Positions 26,276 through 35,775 of a stretch of DNA of 64,000 bases are shown here, in pieces. The notes beneath the pieces are model-generated. The model was not told the DNA's origin. It did no database searches and saw only the letters and a program-made list of their open reading frames with translations. Both the position numbers and the translations under genes were made by a program. The stretch comes from Rufibacter roseolus (GTDB lineage Bacteria > Bacteroidota > Bacteroidia > Cytophagales > Hymenobacteraceae). Where the stretch lies: NCBI RefSeq assembly GCF_017916365.1, contig NZ_JAFMSU010000003.1, positions 372,001-436,000 of the forward strand, written 5' to 3'. The first letter of the stretch is position 1. Every line of letters starts with the position of its first letter.

Positions 26276-27161
26276 CTCTCTTCTCTTATAAAGGGTTTTC
26301 TTCTTTTGCCTAAGCCTTGGCTTGTAAGGCTAGGTTTCTTCCTCTTATTCAAACCACATGCCAAAAATCAGCAACCCTCTTTCCCTGACCATAACTCAGC
26401 CACCAACTCACTTCAAATCAAATTCTTACAGAATTAAAAATCTCTGTTTCAGGGCTTATTTTCTGAAAAAGGCAAAAATTATGGAAAACTCTTTTAGTTG
26501 CGCAGGACCTTTGCACGTACTTCTAACCTGGAAGAGGAGGATGGTCTATTCATCAGCCTACTGCTCAATTTTAAAAGACCTGATATCTTTATAAAAGACT
26601 CCTAAACCATATGGCCACTATTCAGTTATAGCTAAGCGGCTTGGCTTAGGAATGGGTTTTCTTCTCTCCGGATGCTGACAAATGATTAAAAATGATCAGC
26701 TTTATTTATATAATTGAATAAATTTTATAATATTTTGCACAACTTTATTACAACATTAAGTTTTTTACTGTTACCTTTATATATAATAAAACATCAGTAT
26801 ACCATATTAGCCATAATGAAAGCAGGGGCTAAGGCTCCTCAATTTTGTCAGTTATTCCTGTAAGAATAAAGAAGGATAATACGTTTAAACATCAGAAAGG
26901 CAGTTTTTATGGTCCGGCCCCTGGCTTTAGGTTACCTGAAACAAAAAGCCCAACGTCTTTTCTGAAAGCTTAGAAAACCTTTTACAGGCTAATTGGCGGA
27001 TCACCGGCGGGAGGCACTTCTGGAATAAAACTGAACTTAAAAGGCCCTGGGCTTGGGATGAAACCTTAAAGCAGCAGGATAGCCTCTTTGACCTTATCAA
27101 GCGCACGCGAGAAAGTACAACCTATACGACACAAACACGCAATATAATCAGCACAAAAGGC
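26276..27161. other. 886-base intergenic region
   Basis: This divergent gap is AT-rich, especially 26680-26800. It includes a copy of the dispersed palindrome (26445-26481) and a small hairpin near 26631-26648. A 78-codon + strand ORF (26358-26594) runs through the palindrome and has no protein-like character. No RNA gene was recognised. Confidence 0.45.
26445..26481. repeat. dispersed palindromic element
   Basis: The copy reads GTTTCAGGGCTTATTTTCTGAAAAAGGC followed by AAAAATT. It is upstream of both flanking genes. Confidence 0.65.
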
Positions 27162-27722
27162 ATGGATTACACCACTCCTACCCATACCACTCACCCTTCA
27201 GAAGAAGCAGCTGAAAAGCCAAGTATCCTTTACATTGATAATGAAGAAGACAATCTGGTTGTATTCAAGTCTACCTTCAGAAAATATTTTAAGGTATTCA
27301 CGGCTATGTCTGGTGAGGAAGGATTAAGGATTCTGTCCAATGAGCCCATCTCCCTGGTTATCACTGATCAACGGATGCCTAAAATCACCGGCGTTCAGTT
27401 TCTGAAGAGCCTGCCGGAAGACAAAGACCTGATCAAGATCATCCTGACTGGCCACTCAGATACCGCCTCTATTTTGGATGCCATTAACAGTGGCAAGATT
27501 TACCGGTATATCCTAAAACCTTGGGACAAAGAGAACCTAAAGAATATCATGGAGTCTGCCGTGGAAGAACTCAAGCAGCGCCAAGCCCATAGAAAGCTAG
27601 TAGAAGACTTAAAGAAGGAAAACGAGAAACTGGAGCAGAAGGTAGCCGAGCTAACCCAAAAGATGAACTTGCAGGTAAACCAATCGGCGAAGGTGGTCAG
27701 AACAGAGCAACAGGATGAGTAA
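27162..27722 (+). CDS. orphan response regulator, receiver domain plus coiled coil
   Basis: The 186-residue protein has a receiver domain at about residues 20-140, with acidic pocket D28/E31 region (YIDNEEDN). The phospho-acceptor is D69 (ITDQRMP), the threonine lies in ILTGHSD and the conserved lysine is K119 (LKPWDKEN). The sequence is of the RpfG/HupR receiver type. Instead of an output domain it ends in a heptad-like coiled coil (about residues 145-172). It therefore probably works through protein contacts, for example with a kinase or phosphatase. No cognate kinase is adjacent. Confidence 0.88.
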   Translation: MDYTTPTHTTHPSEEAAEKPSILYIDNEEDNLVVFKSTFRKYFKVFTAMSGEEGLRILSNEPISLVITDQRMPKITGVQFLKSLPEDKDLIKIILTGHSDTASILDAINSGKIYRYILKPWDKENLKNIMESAVEELKQRQAHRKLVEDLKKENEKLEQKVAELTQKMNLQVNQSAKVVRTEQQDE

Positions 27723-28641
27723 GGCCCTTACGGCTTCAGGCTTTTTAAACGGTGCGCCTTACGTTTTAGCAAAAGAACCTTTGGGCAAAAAAGAGCCAAT
27801 ATCTTGTATATACCCCAACTGAGTCTTGGAGCAGGGAATCCTCTGCCCCGGAGGTTCTACCCCGTAGGTAGGAGCTTGTTTTAAGCACTACCTTGTAAAA
27901 ACATCCGCTAAACAAACTCCAAACGGGTACTGTTTCCTGCCTGTCCTTGGTTATACCCGCGCTCAGCGCAGACTTGCCGTTTTTGCCACCTATAGCATTT
28001 CCAGCCTGTTCTTCTGAATTGGCAGGTAAAGCAGGAATGTCTCCACGATTATCCTCTCCTACTTTTTGCAGATTTTACCCTCTTGCTGTAACCTTCTTAA
28101 GAGGGCACTCTGCAGCTAGCCGTGTCCATTCCGCTGTGCACCTTCCGCTTATTCTACCCCCACTTTAATTGTGGCAAAGGCCCTGCTCCATCCAAAAATC
28201 AAACGCAAAGCTGGCTTAGCACACTACCCATCCATTCCTCCAATGAGATAAGTACTTACTCTCTATAGCAGATGCTTTCGTCATCAACCGCGGTGGTGAG
28301 GGGAAGGCAGGTGCCCTTTCCCAAGGCTTACCGAGGGTTCATCTGGTAAGCCTCAAAATTGACTTTTATTTAAGTTGTGCTTTGGAAGAAAAGAGGCAAG
28401 TGAAGTAGAGATCTAAACCTTGGGGCGGGCAGTTTTTAGGTCAGGAAAAATAGACACTTTTACCAGCGGGCCTTTAAGCCTCTTAAATCAGACAATCTGA
28501 AAGTCACCTATGATTAACCCGCAAAAAATTATGTTTACATAATTAGATTATGTATATTGAAACAATATAAAGTTCAATACAACCTCCCCTAATAAAATTT
28601 ATTAGCTTTATAATATAACTTTACCAATACGCTTTAAAAGT
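27723..28641. other. 919-base intergenic region upstream of polysaccharide locus
   Basis: No gene is supported here; a 73-codon + strand ORF (27947-28168) lacks any protein-like pattern. The final 130 bases are strongly AT-rich. They contain TAACTTTA (28616-28623), a near match to the -7 box, 19 bases before the Wzm start codon. The rest is mixed-composition DNA that could be a long leader, decayed gene DNA or a regulatory region. Confidence 0.45.
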
Positions 28642-29505
28642 ATGCTTGAAAGTAAGGAGGTTACCAACCATTGGGAGTGGGAGATTAACGGACGAACCCG
28701 GTATTGGGGGTTAAACCTTCATGAGTTATGGCATTACCGCCATTTATCCCTGAGTTTAGTTCGGAGAGATTTCCTGTTAAACTACCAGCAAACGGTCTTG
28801 GGCCCCTTCTGGCTGCTGGTACAACCTATTCTAACCCTGGGCACCTATGTGCTGGTATTCAATAAATTGATAGGGGTTTCTACCGGCAGCTTACCGCCAG
28901 TGTTGTTTTACCTCTCTGGTATTGTCCTCTGGAATTTCTTCAATGATACTTTTATGGGCACTTCCTTCATTTTTAGGGAAAATGCCCAGCTCTTCAGTAA
29001 AGTATACTTTCCCCGGTTAATCATTCCTATCTCCCAGATGGGCACCCAGATTTTCCGGTTCGGTATTCAGTTTACCCTTCTGTTGGCCATGCTGGCCTTT
29101 TATGCCCTGTTTAAGAACTACACCTTGCCCACTAGTTTTTTGGCGGTTACCCTCCCGCTGGTCATTATCCTGGTGGGCCTGACCGGCCTTTCCCTGGGGC
29201 TTATTTTCTCAGTGGTGACTGCTAAATACCGTGATATCATCAACCTGGTGACTTTTGGGGTGCGGCTGCTCATGTTTCTTACGCCAGTCCTATACCCGGT
29301 CAACTACGTACCGGAGAATGTACGGTGGGTTGTTCAGTTCAATCCGCTCACCTCCTATTTTGAGTTATTCCGGCGGGCCCTGCTTGGGCAAGGTGTCATC
29401 TCTCCGGAGAGCCTGGGATATAGCCTGGTATTTACTTTAATCCTCCTGGTCATCTCCATTGGTATTTTCAACAAGCAGGGTGACAAACTCATAGACGTAG
29501 TGTAA
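28642..29505 (+). CDS. wzm: polysaccharide ABC exporter, permease subunit
   Basis: The 287-residue protein is an ABC-2-type permease with about six membrane helices. It has the typical N-terminal amphipathic region (HLSLSLVRRDFLLNYQQTVLGPFWLLVQPILT), as in Wzm/TagG/RfbA proteins. It forms the channel that moves lipid-linked polysaccharide across the inner membrane together with the ATPase downstream. The two genes are four bases apart. It opens the + strand polysaccharide operon. Confidence 0.9.
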   Translation: MLESKEVTNHWEWEINGRTRYWGLNLHELWHYRHLSLSLVRRDFLLNYQQTVLGPFWLLVQPILTLGTYVLVFNKLIGVSTGSLPPVLFYLSGIVLWNFFNDTFMGTSFIFRENAQLFSKVYFPRLIIPISQMGTQIFRFGIQFTLLLAMLAFYALFKNYTLPTSFLAVTLPLVIILVGLTGLSLGLIFSVVTAKYRDIINLVTFGVRLLMFLTPVLYPVNYVPENVRWVVQFNPLTSYFELFRRALLGQGVISPESLGYSLVFTLILLVISIGIFNKQGDKLIDVV

Positions 29506-29509
29506 GCTT

Positions 29510-30799
29510 ATGGGAGACGTAGTTATCCAAGTAGAGGAGTTGTCCAAAGTTTACCGGCTGGGCACCATTGGCTCCGGATCTTTAAGGCAGGATCTGGCGC
29601 GGTGGTGGAATACGTCTGTACTCAAGAAAGACGATCCTTTCTACTATCCGCAGCTCTCTGAGAACCAGGAACCGATGGACAAGAACCAGAAGGCTTTCTG
29701 GGCTCTGCAGGACCTCTCCTTTGAGATAAAGCAGGGCGAGGTGTGGGGCGTCATCGGTAACAACGGGGCGGGCAAGTCAACGTTGCTTAAAATCATTTCC
29801 CGCATTGTAAAACCCACCAAGGGCGTGGTGCGGGGCAAAGGCAAGATCAGCAGTCTTCTGGAGGTGGGCACCGGCTTCAACCAGGAGCTTACCGGCCGCG
29901 AGAACATCTTCATGAGCGGTTATATCCTGGGCATGACCAAACAGGAAATAACCGCCAAGTTTGACGAGATTGTAGATTTCTCCGGGATTGAGAAATTCCT
30001 GGATACGCCCGTGAAACGCTACTCCTCGGGCATGTACGTACGCCTGGCTTTTGCGGTAGCCGCTCACCTGGAACCCGATATCCTCATCCTGGACGAGGTG
30101 CTGTCTGTGGGAGACGCTGAATTCCAGAAGAAATGTCTGGGCAAAGTAAAGGACGTATCCAGAAGCGAGGGCCGCACCATTCTTTTTGTGAGCCACAGCA
30201 TGCAGGCGGTTAGCAATTTATGCAACCATGCGCTTTGGCTCCAGAAAGGCAGGCTCATGGAGGCTGGCAAAGCCACCACCGTTATCAACAATTACATCAA
30301 AGGAGTCAAGAAATCACAGCTGCACCGCACCTGGGACAACCTGGTAGAGGCCCCAGGTAACGAATTCGTCCGGTTCAAAAGCATCCGGCTCACGCCCCGG
30401 TTTAGTGAGCCAGATGCCCCGCTTGACATTCGTACTCCCCTAACCCTGGAGTTTGAGTTCTGGAACCTGGTAGAAGACCAGGACCTGAGCATAGGGCTGC
30501 ATCTGTTCTCTTATGGCGGCGAATGCATCTTTGATGTCCCTTCTCCCTCCTTCCAATGCAAAAAAGGCCTTGTGGAAGGCGAGTGTACCATTCCGGGCAA
30601 CTTCCTGAATGATGGCTCCTATTACATTTCGCTCATCGTGGTAAAAAACACCTCGGTTGACCTGTTCTACTATGAAGAGTGCCTGTCTTTTGAGATTGAA
30701 GACTACCGGGGTGATATCAAATGGTTTGGCAAGTGGATGGGGGCCGTACGCCCCTCGTTTCCTTTCAGATTGGAGCAAAAAGAACTGGAGCTTGTATAG
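29510..30799 (+). CDS. wzt: polysaccharide ABC exporter, ATPase subunit with C-terminal cargo-binding domain
   Basis: The 429-residue protein has an ABC ATPase domain with Walker A GNNGAGKST (K89), signature YSSGMYVRLAFA, Walker B LILDE (E196) and the switch histidine in FVSHS. It is followed by about 170 residues forming a beta-rich Wzt C-terminal domain (TPLTLEFEFWNL, IGLHLFSYGGECIFD, LNDGSYYISLIVV). In O9a-type systems such a domain recognises the terminal modification of the finished glycan. That suggests a capped chain is exported here. Confidence 0.92.
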   Translation: MGDVVIQVEELSKVYRLGTIGSGSLRQDLARWWNTSVLKKDDPFYYPQLSENQEPMDKNQKAFWALQDLSFEIKQGEVWGVIGNNGAGKSTLLKIISRIVKPTKGVVRGKGKISSLLEVGTGFNQELTGRENIFMSGYILGMTKQEITAKFDEIVDFSGIEKFLDTPVKRYSSGMYVRLAFAVAAHLEPDILILDEVLSVGDAEFQKKCLGKVKDVSRSEGRTILFVSHSMQAVSNLCNHALWLQKGRLMEAGKATTVINNYIKGVKKSQLHRTWDNLVEAPGNEFVRFKSIRLTPRFSEPDAPLDIRTPLTLEFEFWNLVEDQDLSIGLHLFSYGGECIFDVPSPSFQCKKGLVEGECTIPGNFLNDGSYYISLIVVKNTSVDLFYYEECLSFEIEDYRGDIKWFGKWMGAVRPSFPFRLEQKELELV

Positions 30800-30823
30800 C
30801 CCCCAAAGTAAGGTCAGCTTGTT

Positions 30824-32140
30824 ATGAAGGAATTTAGCCCCTATCATATTACCCACGTTCACCTGCATGAATTCCTGCAGATGCCAACGCTGAATCAGAA
30901 AAACCAGGGAAACTACCTCGTTTTCTGGTGGCACTCCATTGCCCTGGGAGAATTGTATGTGGAACCGCATGAGAAAGTCACTGAAGAGCAGTATTACCTC
31001 AAACTTGGCCAGGCTATAAAACCCGCGCTAGACTTCTATGCCTCGGGGCAAAAGATTCCTGATTTTCAGAAACTGCTGCAATTGCGGGATTTCCCAGGGT
31101 TCAGGAAGGCCATGGATTCTTTATTCTCCGAGAGCACCTCCCGGGTTATTCCCGCCAGGGTTCCGGTCTCGGTAGTGATCTGCACCCGTAACCGACCTGC
31201 CGCCCTGAAACTATGCCTGGAGTCCTTGCGCCAATCGGTTTGCCAGCCAGCGGAGATCATCATTATTGAGAATGCCCGGGAGAACGACCATACTGAGAAG
31301 CTGGTGGAAACCTTTGCCGGCGTTAAATACTTCCAGGAACCCGTGCCTGGGCTTTCCCATGCCAGGAACACCGGCGTCAAAAAAGCCTCCAACTCCATCA
31401 TCGCCTTCACGGATGACGACGTCATTGTGCATCCGGAATGGGTTTTCAGGGTATGGGAAGCCTTTACCGAGCACAAGGTAGCGGCCATGGCCGGCCTGGT
31501 ATTGGCGGCCGAGCTTCAGACCGAAACCCAGCTCATTTTTGAGCGGTGCTGGAGCTTTAACCGGGGATACGTGAACATCCTTTTTGATGAAAACTATTTC
31601 AACAAGAACCTGCCCTTAGGTCCTCCGGTCTGGGAGATCGGGGCTGGGGCTAATATGGCATTCAGGAAAGAGATCTTTGAAGAAATAGGCTTGTTTGACG
31701 TGCGGTTAGGGGCCGGAGCCTCTGGTTGCAGTGAGGACTCGGAGGTATGGTACCGGATTCTGCTGCATAAACACAGTATTCTCTACTACCCCAAAGCTGC
31801 GGTATTCCATGCCCACAGAAAAGACTTGCGCAGCCTTAGAAAGCAGATTTTCGCCTATATGCGTGGGTTTACCATGGCGGTTCTGGTGCAGCAAGACCAC
31901 TACCCTCCTGCCAACTACAGGAACCGTTTGTTCAGGCAGTACCCCAAACATTACCTCAGGTTGGTGACCAGGGGCTTCCCCCGCTACCGCTTCCGGAACA
32001 GAACCCTTTGGGAAGAGATCACAGGCATTCTTTCGGGCTACGCGTTTTACCTCAAAAACCGGAAAAACGACCCTGAAACGCAATTCCGCCGCGAAGAACC
32101 TGCCCCTAAACTGCAACCGGAACAAGAACTCACGACCTGA
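30824..32140 (+). CDS. GT2 glycosyltransferase with N-terminal accessory module
   Basis: The 438-residue protein carries a GT-A family 2 domain from about residue 108 (VSVVICTRNRP, then EIIIIENA, GLSHARNTGV and the metal-binding FTDDDV). The first roughly 105 residues form a separate module (VFWWHSIALGELYVEP) that I recall from some other bacterial GT2 enzymes but cannot name. The C-terminus is basic and helical. The donor and acceptor sugars are unknown. It is transcribed with the exporter genes 24 bases upstream. Confidence 0.85.
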   Translation: MKEFSPYHITHVHLHEFLQMPTLNQKNQGNYLVFWWHSIALGELYVEPHEKVTEEQYYLKLGQAIKPALDFYASGQKIPDFQKLLQLRDFPGFRKAMDSLFSESTSRVIPARVPVSVVICTRNRPAALKLCLESLRQSVCQPAEIIIIENARENDHTEKLVETFAGVKYFQEPVPGLSHARNTGVKKASNSIIAFTDDDVIVHPEWVFRVWEAFTEHKVAAMAGLVLAAELQTETQLIFERCWSFNRGYVNILFDENYFNKNLPLGPPVWEIGAGANMAFRKEIFEEIGLFDVRLGAGASGCSEDSEVWYRILLHKHSILYYPKAAVFHAHRKDLRSLRKQIFAYMRGFTMAVLVQQDHYPPANYRNRLFRQYPKHYLRLVTRGFPRYRFRNRTLWEEITGILSGYAFYLKNRKNDPETQFRREEPAPKLQPEQELTT

Positions 32141-32167
32141 TAACTGAAATTGCCTTTCCCAAAAACC

Positions 32168-33094
32168 ATGGAAATTACCTTTCAACCGGAGACAGAGACC
32201 AAGCGCAGCCCCCAAGGGCAGCCGCAGCCTGCTATGCCCCTGGTTTCGGTGGTGATTCCTTGTTTCAACCATGGCAAATACCTGCAGGAGGCGGTGGAGA
32301 GCATCTGGAGGCAAGGGTATCCGGCCACCGAGATTATTGTGGTGGATGACGGTTCAGTAGACAATACCCGCCAGGTTGCGGAAGCCCTGCCCGGCGTTAT
32401 CTATGTGTACCAGGAAAACCAGGGCCTGTCCTCCGCCCGGAACACTGGAATCAGGCACAGCCACGGCGAGTTCCTGGTGTTTCTGGATGCCGATGACTGG
32501 CTTCTGCCCGGTGCCCTGGAAATGAACGTGCGACTGCTGAAGCAGGACCATAAACTGGCCTTTGTTTCCGGTGGGCACGACAAGGTGTTTGAGGAAGAAG
32601 GCATTACGAAAGAAGAGGTTACCCAGGTCACCGCAAACCATTACCTGCATCTGCTACAAGGCAATTACATAGGCATGCACGCCACAGTCATGTACCGCCG
32701 GTGGGTTTTTGAGGAGATGACGTATGACACCTCGCTCAAACGCTGCGAGGATTATGACCTGTACCTCCGCATTGCCAGAAAACATCCGGTCCTGCACCAT
32801 ACCGGCAAAATAGCGGCTTACCGGCTCCATACCACTAACATGTCGGGCAACATTCCGGGCATGCTGTCCACCACTCTGGATGTCCTGGACCGGCAACAAA
32901 CCTGTTTAAAGACCCACCAGGAAAAAGAGGCCTTTAGTAGGGGTCATGAGATCTGGAAAGAATATTACTGCGATGAGCTTTACAAAAGCCTGATCACGGG
33001 AAAAGCCCCTGCTTCCGTGAAGGCCACCCGAACCCTGCTCCAATACAGGCCCATTCTATTGCTGAAGTTTATAGTTAAAAGTTTAGTGTCATGA
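32168..33094 (+). CDS. GT2 glycosyltransferase
   Basis: The 308-residue GT-A enzyme has PLVSVVIPCFNHGKYLQEAVES, IIVVDDGSVDNT, GLSSARNTGI and the DxD-type VFLDADDW. The C-terminal helical region contains KRCEDYDLYLRIA, as in chain-extending transferases. The start is set at ATG 32168; a TTG six codons upstream is unlikely. It overlaps the following methyltransferase gene by four bases, indicating translational coupling. Confidence 0.9.
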   Translation: MEITFQPETETKRSPQGQPQPAMPLVSVVIPCFNHGKYLQEAVESIWRQGYPATEIIVVDDGSVDNTRQVAEALPGVIYVYQENQGLSSARNTGIRHSHGEFLVFLDADDWLLPGALEMNVRLLKQDHKLAFVSGGHDKVFEEEGITKEEVTQVTANHYLHLLQGNYIGMHATVMYRRWVFEEMTYDTSLKRCEDYDLYLRIARKHPVLHHTGKIAAYRLHTTNMSGNIPGMLSTTLDVLDRQQTCLKTHQEKEAFSRGHEIWKEYYCDELYKSLITGKAPASVKATRTLLQYRPILLLKFIVKSLVS

Positions 33095-33834
33095 AATCAC
33101 AGATTAAAAAGTATACCCCTGCGTTCGGCCTCAGATTCTTGCAGAGAAACGGGTTCCTGAAAAACTACATCCCCGAAGTGAACAAGGTGGTACCCGGCGA
33201 CTTTGGGCAGGTAAGGCCTTTCAGCACCCAGTTTGGCTATGACCGCGGGGGCCCCGTAGACCGCTATTACATAGAAAACTTTCTGCGCGCCGAAGCCGGC
33301 GTGATCAAAGGCCGGGCCCTGGAGATTGGCGACAATGAGTATACTTTAGGCTTTGGCGGCGCCAAGGTGACCCAAGCCGATGTCCTGCACATAGATGAAA
33401 CCAACCCCAAGGCTACCTTCATTGGCGACATCAGCAATGCCCCGCAGCTGCCTGACAATACCTTTGACTGTATTGTCCTGACGCAGACCCTGCACCTGAT
33501 CTATGACTTCAAGGGAGCGCTCCAGACCATCCACCGCATCTTAAAACCCGGCGGCACTTTACTGTTGACCGTTCCCGGCATCACGCCTATTGACCACGGC
33601 GAGTGGAAAGACATCTGGTATTGGTCCTTCACCGACAAGGCCATGACCCGCCTCATGGCCGAAGCCTTTCCTAAAGGAGAAATACAAGTGAATACGTACG
33701 GCAATGTTTACGTGGCCACCGCCTTTCTGTACGGCATGGGCCTACCCGAAGTACCCAAGCATCAGTTAGACCACCACGATCCCCATTTTCAGGTTATTAT
33801 CACGGTAAAGGCCACCAAAGCAGCGGTTGAGTAA
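33091..33834 (+). CDS. SAM-dependent methyltransferase (polysaccharide-associated)
   Basis: The 247-residue protein has a class I methyltransferase domain: ALEIGDNEYT for motif I, then DVLHIDE, FDCIVLTQTLHLIYD and ILKPGGTLLLTVPG. It overlaps its upstream GT2 and downstream deacetylase genes (ATGA and TAATG overlaps), so it belongs to the pathway. It may methylate a sugar of the glycan. As the exporter ATPase has a cargo-binding domain, this enzyme could supply the chain-terminating methyl cap; this is an inference. Confidence 0.85.
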   Translation: MKSQIKKYTPAFGLRFLQRNGFLKNYIPEVNKVVPGDFGQVRPFSTQFGYDRGGPVDRYYIENFLRAEAGVIKGRALEIGDNEYTLGFGGAKVTQADVLHIDETNPKATFIGDISNAPQLPDNTFDCIVLTQTLHLIYDFKGALQTIHRILKPGGTLLLTVPGITPIDHGEWKDIWYWSFTDKAMTRLMAEAFPKGEIQVNTYGNVYVATAFLYGMGLPEVPKHQLDHHDPHFQVIITVKATKAAVE

Positions 33835-34829
33835 TGAGAAGGTTGGTTTCAGCGGTCCGCAGGTATCTGGCGCCCAAGGCGGCAGTCTTAATGTACCACC
33901 GTATCTGTGATCCGGAGGCAGATATCTGGGAAATAGCCGTGAGCCCCGCCAACTTTGAGCAGCAACTCCAATACCTGAAAGCGCATCACCACGTCATTCC
34001 GCTGCAGGAAATGGTGGACAGATTGGCCGCGAACAAAATAAAAAGGAACAGCATTGCCATCACTTTTGACGATGGATACGCCGACAATTACCTGCAGGCC
34101 AAACCCCTGCTGGAGAAGTACGGCCTGCCCGCCACGTTTTTTGTCTCTTCCGGGAATATTGGGCAGGAAACGCCTTTTTGGTGGGATGAACTGGAGCAAC
34201 TGATCTTGTTCACGGTGCGCTTGCCCCAGACTTTCACTTTAGAAGGTCAGAGCGAAATAGACCTGAAAGAGGTGCAGTTCCTCTCCAGTACTTTGCGGCA
34301 TAAGCACACCTCTTGGAGAGCCTGTGAAGAGAAACCACCCACCTTGCGGGCCAAGTTGTTTTTTAAACTCTGGCAGCAACTGAAACCTCTTACCTATGCA
34401 GAACAACAAGAACACATGCAGCGGATAAGGGAATGGGCAGGCTTTACCGGGGAGACCAAGCCGGAGCTAAAAAGCATGACGCTGGAGCAACTAAAGGACC
34501 TTGGGCAAAACGCCCTCTTTACCATAGGGGCTCACACGGTGTCGCATCCAGCCCTGGCGTTTCACACCGCAGATTACCAGAGACGGGAACTAACGCAGAA
34601 CCGCACCTTTCTGCAGGAGGTAACCGGCCAGGAAGTGAGTTTGTTAGCTTACCCCTATGGCAATTACAATGAGGAAACCCTCTCCTCGGTGGCAAGCCTC
34701 AAATTCAAAGCTGCCTTCACCACCGAGGAGAACCGCATTCAGAAACAGGCTAACCGGTACCGGCTGGGTAGATACCAGGTGAAGAATCTGCCTTTCCAGG
34801 AATTGAGTTCCACCTTTCATCCATGGTAA
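33834..34829 (+). CDS. polysaccharide deacetylase (NodB/CE4-like)
   Basis: The 331-residue protein has CE4 motif 1 TFDDGY (D79, D80) and motif 2 HTVSH (H234, H238), which together form the metal and base site. AVLMYHRI sits at the N-terminus. It should remove N- or O-acetyl groups from sugars. An insert of about 110 residues separates motifs 1 and 2, longer than in minimal CE4 enzymes. The start codon overlaps the methyltransferase stop by one base. No signal peptide is visible, so cytoplasmic action during synthesis is likely. Confidence 0.87.
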   Translation: MRRLVSAVRRYLAPKAAVLMYHRICDPEADIWEIAVSPANFEQQLQYLKAHHHVIPLQEMVDRLAANKIKRNSIAITFDDGYADNYLQAKPLLEKYGLPATFFVSSGNIGQETPFWWDELEQLILFTVRLPQTFTLEGQSEIDLKEVQFLSSTLRHKHTSWRACEEKPPTLRAKLFFKLWQQLKPLTYAEQQEHMQRIREWAGFTGETKPELKSMTLEQLKDLGQNALFTIGAHTVSHPALAFHTADYQRRELTQNRTFLQEVTGQEVSLLAYPYGNYNEETLSSVASLKFKAAFTTEENRIQKQANRYRLGRYQVKNLPFQELSSTFHPW

Positions 34830-34851
34830 TTCCAATATTGAACCTATTCAC

Positions 34852-35748
34852 ATGAGTACCGCTTCCTTACCCTTGGTTTCTGTCATTATCGCCTTTTTAA
34901 ACGAGGAGCGTTTTCTGCCCCAGGCCATAGAAAGCGTACTTCGGCAGGAATATACCCATTGGGAATTGCTCCTGATAGACGATGGATCCACAGACCGTAG
35001 CACCGGCATTGCCAAAGATTTCGCCAGCCGATACCCAGGCAAGGTCTTTTACCTTGAGCACGAAGGCCACGGGAACAAAGGACTGAGCGCGAGCAGGAAT
35101 TTCGGGCTGGGTAAAGCCCAGGGCCAGTACATTGCCATCTTAGACGCCGATGACGTGTGGTTACCGGGCAAACTGGCAAACCAGGTAGCCATCTTCCGGC
35201 AGCACCCAGAGGTAGCCATGGTGGCCGAAGGCTCTGTCTATTGGTATGATTGGGCAGACCCGCAAAAAGAGAACGTCACCATTTTAGTGGGCGCCCTGCA
35301 GGATCAGGTGTACCCGGCCCTTAAATTAATGGAGCACCTATACCCACTGGGTACCGGGGCTGCGCCTGTGCCGTCTGGCCTGATCATAGAGAAAGCGGCC
35401 TTCCAGAAACTAGGTGGCTTCGAAGACTCCTTCAGAAAGGAATTCGGGCTGTATGAAGACCAGGCTTTCCTGAGCAAGTTATACCTGAACGAGCAGGTGT
35501 ATGTCTCCTCGGCCTGCAACAACCTGTACCGGCAACGCCCCGAATCTATTGTCTCCAGTGTGCATGCCGACGGCAAGTACCACGCTGTGCGCAATTACTT
35601 CCTACTGTGGCTGCAGGAATACCTCCAGAAAGAAAATATCACAGACAAAACCACCCACTCACTGCTGCAAAGGGCCTTGTTCCCTTACAAATACCCCCGC
35701 TTGCATTTACTCTCCAGTAAGCTTCTCAGGAAGCTGAGCAGATTGTAA
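34852..35748 (+). CDS. GT2 glycosyltransferase
   Basis: The 298-residue GT-A enzyme has PLVSVIIAFLNEERFLPQAIES, LLLIDDGSTDRS, GLSASRNFGL and AILDADDVWLPGKL. The C-terminal part contains FGLYEDQAFLSKLY, which supplies the usual acidic catalytic base (ED). It lies 22 bases after the deacetylase. Sugar specificity is unknown. Confidence 0.9.
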   Translation: MSTASLPLVSVIIAFLNEERFLPQAIESVLRQEYTHWELLLIDDGSTDRSTGIAKDFASRYPGKVFYLEHEGHGNKGLSASRNFGLGKAQGQYIAILDADDVWLPGKLANQVAIFRQHPEVAMVAEGSVYWYDWADPQKENVTILVGALQDQVYPALKLMEHLYPLGTGAAPVPSGLIIEKAAFQKLGGFEDSFRKEFGLYEDQAFLSKLYLNEQVYVSSACNNLYRQRPESIVSSVHADGKYHAVRNYFLLWLQEYLQKENITDKTTHSLLQRALFPYKYPRLHLLSSKLLRKLSRL

Positions 35749-35775
35749 AGCATAGATCTGATAACCGCCCACACT

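Noticed and set aside
26358..26594. 78-codon + strand ORF
   Set aside because: It passes through a dispersed palindrome and lacks any sequence pattern of a folded protein.
27947..28168. 73-codon + strand ORF in the 919-base gap
   Set aside because: Proline/leucine-rich random-like translation, no promoter or homologue-like pattern.
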